Source of the DNA: Chloroflexota bacterium
GTDB taxonomy: Bacteria > Chloroflexota > Dehalococcoidia > E44-bin15
DNA: 13,789 nucleotides
Direction: 5' to 3'
Assembly: GCA_015222405.1 (NCBI GenBank)
Contig: JADFVG010000073.1
Location: forward strand, 1 to 13,789
A program made the position numbers and the translations under genes. Numbering within the stretch: the stretch's first letter is position 1; every line of letters begins with the position of its first letter. This document shows positions 6,814-12,713 of this stretch, piece by piece. A model generated the notes under the pieces. It was not told the DNA's origin. It did not search any database and was given only the letters and a program-made list of their open reading frames with translations.

Positions 6814-8072
6814 AGCTGGAGCAGGCTGTGAAGGCGATCCTCGCCAGCGATGGGACCGACAACGGCGAGGTTAAGATTCTCAGTGGTGAATAACTCTCGT
6901 GCCACCCGCTCCAGATCTTCGAGAGCGATGGCATCGATTATGGAAACAACTTCATCCACAGTGAGAATGCGCCCGGTCAAAAGCTCCTGACCCCCCATCC
7001 AACTGGCGACACTCCTGGTATCCTCCATCCGCAGCAGGAGACGTCCCTTGGCCATCTCCTTAGCCTTGACCAGCTCGACCTTAGGGACCCCATCTTTAAG
7101 CCGGCGCAGCTCCTCTAAGATGGCCTCAATTGCGGTATCGATACGCCTGAGGTCAACCCCAGCATAAATGGTTACCGCGCCTGAATCCAAGAAATGCTCT
7201 ACATAGCTGTGGATATCATAGGCTAGCCCCCGCCTCTCACGAATCTCCAAATACAGGCGACTGCTCATCCCCTCGCCCAGGATCACGTTCAAAAGATCGA
7301 GGTTAAAGCGGTCAGGGTGCAGATAAGATAGTCCTCGCAGGGCAAGGCAGAGATGAGCCTGCTCCGTATCCCTGTGCTCCAAGCGCAGGCGGGGTGCCTC
7401 CTGGCTACCCTGGGCCGGAAACCAGGGCCGGGGCGCGCCCTGAGTCCGGTCATCAAAGGCAGCGCTGAGGCCCGCCAGGACCTCCTCATGGCCGATATCG
7501 CCGGCAACGCTGACCACAACATTGTTGGCCACATACTGGCGCGCATGGTAGCCGAGGATTGCATCTCGACTGAGAGTGCTCACCGTCTCCTTGCTCCCGG
7601 CAACATCGCGCCCCAGGGGCTGATCAGGCCAAAGCACCTCATCGATGAGTATATTCACCCGATACTGGGGAGAATCCATGCTCATATTGAGCTCTTCGAT
7701 AATCACCTGACGTTCCCTCTCCATATCCTGGACATCGAATTTGGAGTGCACGAGCATATCCACCATTACATCCAGGGCAAGCGAGAAATGGGGACGGGCC
7801 ACCTTGCACCAGAAGACGGTGAGCTCCTTATCGGTGCCCCCGTTGAGCATGCCACCAACCCCCTCGATAGCCTCCGAGACCTCCTTGGCTGTAGCTCGCC
7901 TTTCGGTGCCCTTAAAGCAGAGATGCTCGATAAAGTGAGAGGTCCCCGCCTCATCCACCATCTCGTAACGGGAACCAGCGCCGATGAAAATGGTGATACT
8001 CACCGAATGAATATGGGGCATGGAGCTGGTGATAACACGAAGCCCGTTCTGGAAAACGCTCTTTTGGTACAA
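6810..8072 (-). CDS. M16 family zinc metallopeptidase (processing-peptidase-like)
   Basis: This 420-residue protein is the usual length of a single-chain bacterial M16B peptidase. The inverted zinc motif HxxEH is HFIEH (46-50), and the third ligand is E126 or E127 in VIIEELNM, about 76 residues on. Around it are the family's NGLRVITSSMPH, GAGSRYE, FKGT and AIEGVGGMLNGGT. The C-terminal half has the conserved SSRLYLEIRERRGLAYDIHSY-like segment whose Arg and Tyr contact substrate in homologues. No signal peptide is seen, so it probably degrades or trims peptides in the cytoplasm. The start is TTG at 8072-8070: the predicted transcription start at 8082 lies downstream of the in-frame ATG at 8099, and GAGGTG precedes the TTG. 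The long antisense open frames here are shadows. It converges on the glucosidase gene with a four-base overlap and diverges from the MBL gene. Confidence 0.93.
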   Translation of the reverse strand: MYQKSVFQNGLRVITSSMPHIHSVSITIFIGAGSRYEMVDEAGTSHFIEHLCFKGTERRATAKEVSEAIEGVGGMLNGGTDKELTVFWCKVARPHFSLALDVMVDMLVHSKFDVQDMERERQVIIEELNMSMDSPQYRVNILIDEVLWPDQPLGRDVAGSKETVSTLSRDAILGYHARQYVANNVVVSVAGDIGHEEVLAGLSAAFDDRTQGAPRPWFPAQGSQEAPRLRLEHRDTEQAHLCLALRGLSYLHPDRFNLDLLNVILGEGMSSRLYLEIRERRGLAYDIHSYVEHFLDSGAVTIYAGVDLRRIDTAIEAILEELRRLKDGVPKVELVKAKEMAKGRLLLRMEDTRSVASWMGGQELLTGRILTVDEVVSIIDAIALEDLERVARELFTTENLNLAVVGPIAGEDRLHSLLQL

Positions 8073-8088
8073 CTTACACCTCAGACAA

Positions 8089-8117
8089 ATTCTAGCCATC
8101 TCCCCCCACCCTGTCAA
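8089..8117 (-). promoter_or_regulatory. promoter of the M16 peptidase gene
   Basis: On the minus strand a perfect TTGACA (8117-8112) is followed after 17 bases by TAGAAT (8094-8089), 5/6 to consensus. Transcription is predicted to start at G 8082, giving a ten-base leader that begins with the GAGGTG ribosome-binding site. It is the strongest promoter in the window by match, and it excludes the in-frame ATG at 8099 as start. Confidence 0.75.
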
Positions 8118-8133
8118 CTCGATTGCCCCGCGG

Positions 8134-8162
8134 TTGACTTTGATAAGCTCAGTTGCTAATAT
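8134..8162 (+). promoter_or_regulatory. promoter of the MBL-lysA-holB-ricT unit
   Basis: TTGACT (8134-8139), a 17-base spacer, then TAATAT (8157-8162) preceded by TGC (8154-8156), which forms an extended -10. The predicted start is about 8169, leaving a leader of some 28 bases before the ATG at 8197. The -35 boxes of this and the divergent M16 promoter are 16 bases apart, so the two polymerases may compete. Confidence 0.72.
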
Positions 8163-8196
8163 GCTAAGATAATAGCCCATTGGGCTCAAAGGTAAA

Positions 8197-9015
8197 ATGA
8201 GGCGGAACTTGGAGATCATACCTGGCGTTCACTCTATCCCTGCGGGCAGCAGTCCTTTCATGGGCTTTTTCGCGCCCAATGTCTATCTTGTGGTCGGCAA
8301 TGAGGGGGCGCTTATCGACTCAGGATATGGCAATCAGGAATCGGTGAGCTCCAGATTGGATTATGTCAGCAGCTTCGCCGGGCTCAGGCTAGCCTATATC
8401 CTCATCACCCACGCCCACCCCGACCATCTTGGCGGGGCAAGGAAGATCAAGGAGAGAACAGGAGCACAGATCGTCCTCCATTCCGCCGAGGCAAGAGCTG
8501 CCGATGTCTTAGCGGACAAGCTTGTGGAGGAGGGCGATGTCTTGACTCTCGATGGCGCTAGCCTGGAGGTGCTCCACACCCCAGGGCACAGTCCGGGGCA
8601 CGTCTGTTTTCTGCTTAGAGAAAAGAGGATACTTTTCTCCGGGGATCATGTTCTGGGCATGGGCACCACGGCGATGAGGCCACCAGAGGGCGATATGGCT
8701 CAGTATATCGATTCGCTGCGGAAGCTCCTTGATTACGATATTGAAATGATCTGCCCCGGACATGGACCCCTGATAACAGCGCCGCGGCGAAAGCTTGAGG
8801 AGCTGATCCAGCATCGCCTCGACCGAGAGCAGCAGGTGCTCAATGGATTGAGGCGAGGAAAGGCAACGGTCAAGGAGCTAGTGGCTGAGATCTACCCCGA
8901 GTTAGATAGCCGCCTCTACGAAGCTGCCCAAGGACAGGTTCTAGCCCACCTGCTGAAGCTGGAGCGAGAGGGTAAGGCGACGCCACGCGAAAGCGCCGGT
9001 TACACCGTCAAGTAG
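8197..9015 (+). CDS. MBL-fold metallohydrolase (LACTB2-like, with C-terminal helical domain)
   Basis: This 272-residue enzyme has the full metallo-beta-lactamase-fold metal set: THAHPDH (H72, H74, D76, H77), H131 or H135 in TPGHSPGH, D150 in FSGDHVLG, and H189 in CPGHGP. A C-terminal extension (about 200-272), rich in helix, with a run like REQQVLNGLRRGKATVKELV, resembles the winged-helix tail of LACTB2-type proteins. Members hydrolyse esters, thioesters or phosphodiesters; the substrate cannot be told from sequence, and an RNase activity as in human LACTB2 is only a possibility. No signal peptide is seen, so it is cytoplasmic. The ATG at 8197 has AAAGG four bases upstream and a good promoter before it. 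It leads the unit with lysA 24 bases on, which does not by itself indicate a lysine-pathway role. Confidence 0.9.
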   Translation: MRRNLEIIPGVHSIPAGSSPFMGFFAPNVYLVVGNEGALIDSGYGNQESVSSRLDYVSSFAGLRLAYILITHAHPDHLGGARKIKERTGAQIVLHSAEARAADVLADKLVEEGDVLTLDGASLEVLHTPGHSPGHVCFLLREKRILFSGDHVLGMGTTAMRPPEGDMAQYIDSLRKLLDYDIEMICPGHGPLITAPRRKLEELIQHRLDREQQVLNGLRRGKATVKELVAEIYPELDSRLYEAAQGQVLAHLLKLEREGKATPRESAGYTVK

Positions 9016-9039
9016 CCCCCAAATAGCACCTAGAAAGAG

Positions 9040-10350
9040 ATGGAAGTGGGCACGATTTCCTTATTTCCTCAGAACACCGAAGTCAATAGTGAAAATCATC
9101 TCCTCCTCGGTGGCTGCGACAGCATCGGGCTAGCTGAAGAGTTTGGCACCCCCCTCTATATATTTGACGAGGCCGCCCTCAGGGAAAAGTGCGCCCAGTA
9201 CCGGCAGGAATTTGGCCAGCGCTACCCCAACACCGTGATCATTTATGCCTGCAAAGCGTTTATCAACAAGGCGCTGGCGCTCATCTTCAGCGAAGAGGGG
9301 CTGGGGCTGGATGTGGTATCTGGAGGGGAACTCGCCATCGCCAGATCGGTGGGCTTCCCCATGGAAAGGGTCTATTTTCATGGAAATAACAAATCGCGCT
9401 CAGAGCTGGCGCTAGCCCTGGAGTGGGGGGTAGGTCGTATTGTGGTCGACAACTTCAACGAGCTTTCGTTATTAGATGAGGTGGCAAAAGAGGTTGAGGC
9501 AAGCCAAGAAATCCTGCTCCGCCTCTCTCCCGGGGTCGACCCCCACACCCACGCCTACATCGCAACCGGGGCAGTGGATAGCAAGTTTGGCTTCCCCATG
9601 GCCCAGGCTGAGGAGGCGGTGAACAGGGCGATGTCGTCCTCTTTTTCAAAACTTGTCGGACTTCACTTTCACATCGGTTCCCAGATTTTTGAGTTGGAAT
9701 CATATCGGGAAGCAATCAGCATCGTGCTCAACTTCGCCGCCGAGATGAGGGCTAAATATGGCTTCAGGCTCGAGGAATTCAGCCCCGGAGGAGGGCTGGC
9801 CATAACCTATACCCAGGATTCACCAGCGCCCAGCATCGCTGATTTCGCCCAAGTTATCACCTCCACCCTTACCGATAGATGTGGGGAGCTAGCTCTGGAG
9901 CCACCGCGGCTCGTCGTGGAGCCGGGGAGGTCTATAGTCGGCCAGGCAGGGGTAGCCCTTTACACCGTGGGGGCGATAAAGGAGGTCCCCGGGGGGCGAA
10001 AATACATCTCCATAGATGGAGGCATGGCGGATAATATTCGCCCCGCTCTCTACGGAGCCAGATATGAGGCGGTGGTGGCCAACAAGGTGAAGGGTGATAA
10101 ACAGGAGCGGGTCGCCATCGCCGGTAAGTTCTGCGAATCGGGGGACATCCTGATCCGAGACATCGACCTCCCCCTGGTTGAGCCCGGCGATATCATCGCC
10201 GTGCCCTGTTGCGGCGCCTATTGCCTTGCCATGGCAAGTACTTACAACGTGTCACAAAAGCCAGCCGTTGTCCTGGTTAGCGAGGGAAGAGCACGTCTCA
10301 TTCGGCGCCGCGAGAGCTACGAGGATTTGATGAGCTACGATGTGGTATGA
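9040..10350 (+). CDS. lysA: diaminopimelate decarboxylase
   Basis: It catalyses the last step of lysine synthesis, meso-diaminopimelate to L-lysine and CO2, with pyridoxal phosphate. The 436 residues form an N-terminal alanine-racemase-like barrel and a C-terminal beta domain. YACKAF carries the PLP lysine K72; HFHIGSQ (209-215), the GGGLAI phosphate-binding glycines (250-255) and EPGRSIV (294-300) follow. CESGDIL (365-371) gives the catalytic Cys and Glu from the partner subunit, and TYN (401-403) binds PLP or substrate. All expected residues are present, so it should be active as a dimer. The start at ATG 9040 touches AAAGAG directly; an in-frame GTG at 9046 has better spacing from it and could be the real start, changing only two residues. 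It sits between the MBL gene and holB with short gaps of 24 and 9 bases. Confidence 0.96.
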   Translation: MEVGTISLFPQNTEVNSENHLLLGGCDSIGLAEEFGTPLYIFDEAALREKCAQYRQEFGQRYPNTVIIYACKAFINKALALIFSEEGLGLDVVSGGELAIARSVGFPMERVYFHGNNKSRSELALALEWGVGRIVVDNFNELSLLDEVAKEVEASQEILLRLSPGVDPHTHAYIATGAVDSKFGFPMAQAEEAVNRAMSSSFSKLVGLHFHIGSQIFELESYREAISIVLNFAAEMRAKYGFRLEEFSPGGGLAITYTQDSPAPSIADFAQVITSTLTDRCGELALEPPRLVVEPGRSIVGQAGVALYTVGAIKEVPGGRKYISIDGGMADNIRPALYGARYEAVVANKVKGDKQERVAIAGKFCESGDILIRDIDLPLVEPGDIIAVPCCGAYCLAMASTYNVSQKPAVVLVSEGRARLIRRRESYEDLMSYDVV

Positions 10351-10359
10351 GGCAGAAGT

Positions 10360-11376
10360 ATGTGGCAGGTAGTAGGACACGAGAGAGCAGTCAGCCTATT
10401 GGATCACAGCCTAAAGAGTGAAAAACTCCCCCATGCCTACCTCTTTGTCGGTCCCAAACATGTGGGGAAGATGACCCTGGCCCTGAACCTAGCTCAGGCA
10501 CTCAACTGCGATGGCGAGGAGAAACCCTGTGGCCAGTGCCGACAGTGTCTCAGGATCGCCACTGGGAGGCATGCCGACGTCCATGCAATAGCCGTCAATG
10601 ATAGGACGGAGATCGGAATCGACCACATCAGGGAGATGCAACATGAAGCCAGCCTCAAGCCCTTTGAGGGCAGGAATCGTGTTTTTATCATCGATGGCGC
10701 CGAACACCTCTCCCACGAGGCCTCAAACTGTTTGCTCAAGACCCTGGAGGAGCCTCCACCAAATGTCAATATAATTCTGCTGACCGTAAATGAGAGGCTC
10801 CTTCTGCCCACAGTGCTCTCCCGTTGCCAGAGGCTGGAGCTGAGACCCCTTTCCACTTCTGTGGTGGAGCAGGCACTCATCCATCGCTGGGGCGTCCCCC
10901 AGGAGCGGGCCAGGGTCCTGGCTCGGCTTTGCTCCGGTTGCCTCGGTTGGGCGGTCGCCGCCGCCACAGATGAAGGGCTCCTCAGCAAGCGAGGAGAGAG
11001 GCTGGCTACACTCACCCATCTTGCCACCGTGGGCCGCGGTGAACGCTTTACCTATGCCGCCGAGCTGGCAAGGCAGTTCAGCAGTAACAGGGAATCAGTT
11101 CAGGAAGTCCTCTCCCTATGGCTTGGTTGGTGGCGTGACCTGATGCTGACCAAAGGGGGAAGCGGCGATTTTATCACCAATGTGGATCGAGAGGAAGTGC
11201 TTCATAGTGAAGCCAAGAAATATAGCTTGACCCAGATCAAGGGCTTCATCCAGAGCCTGCAGCAGGCAAAGGAGCAACTTGAGCATAACGCCAATCCCCG
11301 CCTGGTGCTGGAGGTTCTGATGCTCGCCCTCCCCAGAGGAAAGGAGGCAAAGGAGACAACTCCTTCTAAGATATGA
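10360..11376 (+). CDS. holB: DNA polymerase III subunit delta'
   Basis: Delta' is the fixed, motor-like subunit of the clamp loader that opens the sliding clamp during replication. The 338-residue protein begins VVGHERAVSLLDHSLKSEKLPHAYLF. A P-loop-like GPKHVGKM (31-38) has Met where Thr or Ser is usual, so ATP binding may be weak, as is common for delta'. A four-cysteine zinc site is seen at C50, C57, C60 and C63, then VFIIDGAEHLS (108-118), LLKTLEEPP and the hallmark SRC motif (154-156, the arginine finger serving the neighbouring subunit). The C-terminal third is divergent, as expected. GAGG overlapping the lysA stop, seven bases before the ATG, sets the start. Its TGA overlaps the ricT ATG in ATGA, the same holB-ricT adjacency as in Bacillus (holB-yaaT). 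Confidence 0.95.
   Translation: MWQVVGHERAVSLLDHSLKSEKLPHAYLFVGPKHVGKMTLALNLAQALNCDGEEKPCGQCRQCLRIATGRHADVHAIAVNDRTEIGIDHIREMQHEASLKPFEGRNRVFIIDGAEHLSHEASNCLLKTLEEPPPNVNIILLTVNERLLLPTVLSRCQRLELRPLSTSVVEQALIHRWGVPQERARVLARLCSGCLGWAVAAATDEGLLSKRGERLATLTHLATVGRGERFTYAAELARQFSSNRESVQEVLSLWLGWWRDLMLTKGGSGDFITNVDREEVLHSEAKKYSLTQIKGFIQSLQQAKEQLEHNANPRLVLEVLMLALPRGKEAKETTPSKI
11350..11365 (+). promoter_or_regulatory. hairpin sequestering an SD-like AAGGAG before ricT
   Basis: AAGGAG (11350-11355) and CTCCTT (11360-11365) form a perfect six-base stem with an ACAA loop, seven bases before the ricT ATG. The only Shine-Dalgarno-like sequence near ricT is therefore paired and lies too far upstream (about 17 bases) for normal use. 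Translation of ricT probably depends on ribosomes finishing holB. This is a reading of sequence only; the stem also encodes holB residues. Confidence 0.4.
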
Positions 11377-12176
11377 AGGAAGTAGTTGGAATTCGTTTCA
11401 AGCGAGCAGGACGAGTACATTATTTTGACCCCGCAGGCATTGAGCTAAACGTGGGCGACTGGGTGGTGGTAGACACCGGGCGCGGCCCTGAGGTGGGCAA
11501 GGTAGTGATCGCCCCGAAGCAAGTGGTGGCTAGCGAGATAACAGAGCCCCTAAAAGCGGTGCTGCGCCAAGCAAGCGAGGAGGACCTGAGGCAGCGGGAG
11601 GAATTCAAGGCCAGAGAGAAGGAGGTGCTAGAGCGAGGCCAAGAGATGATCGCCCGAGCCAACTTGCCGATGAAGCTCCTCTCCGCAGAATACAACCTTG
11701 ATGGCACTCGGCTCACCTTATCCTTCGGCGCCGAGGGCAGAGTTGACTTCCGTGACCTGCTTAAGGAACTTACCACCACCTTCAAAACCCGCATTGAACT
11801 TCGCCAGATGGGACCTCGGGATAAAGCAAAACTGCTGGGGGGCTATGGTAGGTGCGGTCGCCCTCTATGCTGCACCACATACCTCTCGGAGTTCAGTCCC
11901 GTGACCATCAGAATGGCCAAAGAGCAGGAACTGCCCCTCAACCCGTTAAAAATCTCGGGGGTCTGCGGCAGGTTGATTTGCTGCTTGAGCCATGAATGCG
12001 AGCAGTATCGGGAAATGAAGCTCAAGCTGCCCCCCATTGGTCAGCGGGTCACTACCCCGATGGGGACTGCCTCGGTTGTGGGAGCAAATCCACTTAAGGA
12101 GACGGTGCTGGTAAGGCTGGAGAGCGAGGCCATAGTGGAGCTGCCCGCTACCGAGGTCAAAAGCGAGGAGGCCTAA
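11373..12176 (+). CDS. ricT: RicT/YaaT family protein (PSP1 C-terminal domain)
   Basis: In Bacillus subtilis RicT works with RicA and RicF as an Fe-S protein complex that directs RNase Y cleavage and affects sporulation and competence. This 267-residue protein shows the PSP1 domain: VVGIRFKRAGRVHYFDP (4-20), GDWVVVDTGRGPEVGKVV (28-45), and a charged helical stretch (66-95) before LLSAEYNLDGTRLTLSF. The cluster-binding cysteine blocks are GRCGRPLCC (159-167) and GVCGRLICC (196-204), with C209 in SHECE. All expected cysteines are present. The start ATG at 11373 overlaps the holB TGA by four bases. RicA and RicF partners are not in this window, so the role in this organism is inferred from the family. 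Its TAA interlocks with the TAG of the convergent HNH gene. Confidence 0.93.
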   Translation: MKEVVGIRFKRAGRVHYFDPAGIELNVGDWVVVDTGRGPEVGKVVIAPKQVVASEITEPLKAVLRQASEEDLRQREEFKAREKEVLERGQEMIARANLPMKLLSAEYNLDGTRLTLSFGAEGRVDFRDLLKELTTTFKTRIELRQMGPRDKAKLLGGYGRCGRPLCCTTYLSEFSPVTIRMAKEQELPLNPLKISGVCGRLICCLSHECEQYREMKLKLPPIGQRVTTPMGTASVVGANPLKETVLVRLESEAIVELPATEVKSEEA

Positions 12177-12697
12177 TCTTCCTCCCCCCTCTGCCACAGA
12201 GGGAGGAACTTCTGCCACTCATTGTGCCGTCGCAGGTAATCAGGGGGGATAAAGTAGCCGCTAACCCGGGGGGTAAACGGCTGGCAGATGAGTTTCATCC
12301 CCGCCTCTCGGGGGGTGTGCCCTGCTTTGCGGTTATTGCACCGGATACAGGCGCTGACCACGTTCTCCCAGACATGCCTGCCCCCCTTATGGCGGGGAAT
12401 CACATGGTCCAAGGTGAGCTCTTTCGTCTGCCGGCCACAATACTGGCAGGTATATTCGTCCCGCCGCAACACCTCGAGGCGGGTTAGCTTCTTCTCCGGG
12501 CGAGGGCGCTTCACCAGGTAAAGGATGCGGATCACCGAGGGTATCCGGAAGGAATTATTTGTGGTATGGATCACCCCGCTGTCATTTTCCAGAGCCTCAG
12601 CCTTCTCCCGAAGGAGCAATACCACCGCCCGCCGCACCCGGGAGATATTGAGCGGCTCGTAATTCTGATTCAATACCAAGACCGGGGAATTTACCAT
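12173..12697 (-). CDS. HNH endonuclease-like protein
   Basis: This 174-residue protein starts MVNSPVLVLNQNYEPLN, the typical opening of a widespread HNH protein of Chloroflexota and Actinobacteria. A strand-rich first half (1-65) is followed by the nuclease domain (about 72-136). Zinc cysteines are C84-x2-C87 and C117-x2-C120; the HNH core is LDHVIPRHKGG (96-106), then NVVSACIRCNNRK. The D97-H98 pair is the expected metal or catalytic dyad. Such proteins cut or nick DNA in vitro, but the role of this chromosomal family is not known to me; restriction or DNA repair are possibilities. The start is ATG 12697-12695, with AGAGG eight bases upstream; longer in-frame starts lie inside the upstream gene and translate to low-complexity sequence. 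It follows the DnaC-like gene by 16 bases and is probably co-transcribed. Confidence 0.9.
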   Translation of the reverse strand: MVNSPVLVLNQNYEPLNISRVRRAVVLLLREKAEALENDSGVIHTTNNSFRIPSVIRILYLVKRPRPEKKLTRLEVLRRDEYTCQYCGRQTKELTLDHVIPRHKGGRHVWENVVSACIRCNNRKAGHTPREAGMKLICQPFTPRVSGYFIPPDYLRRHNEWQKFLPLWQRGEED

Positions 12698-12713
12698 CGG
12701 GAAATACCTCTGT

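Noticed and set aside
7353..8159. 268-codon open frame on the plus strand, antisense to the M16 gene
   Set aside because: Its product matches no family I recognise, while the opposite strand encodes a complete peptidase with all catalytic residues and a consensus promoter. High GC keeps antisense frames open.
8073..8219. N-terminal extension of the M16 peptidase
   Set aside because: It lies upstream of or across the predicted -35/-10 elements and is absent from the usual family start at YQK...NGL.
10494..11027. 177-codon open frame antisense to holB
   Set aside because: The Ser/Arg-rich composition is typical of antisense translation, and holB on the other strand is unmistakable.
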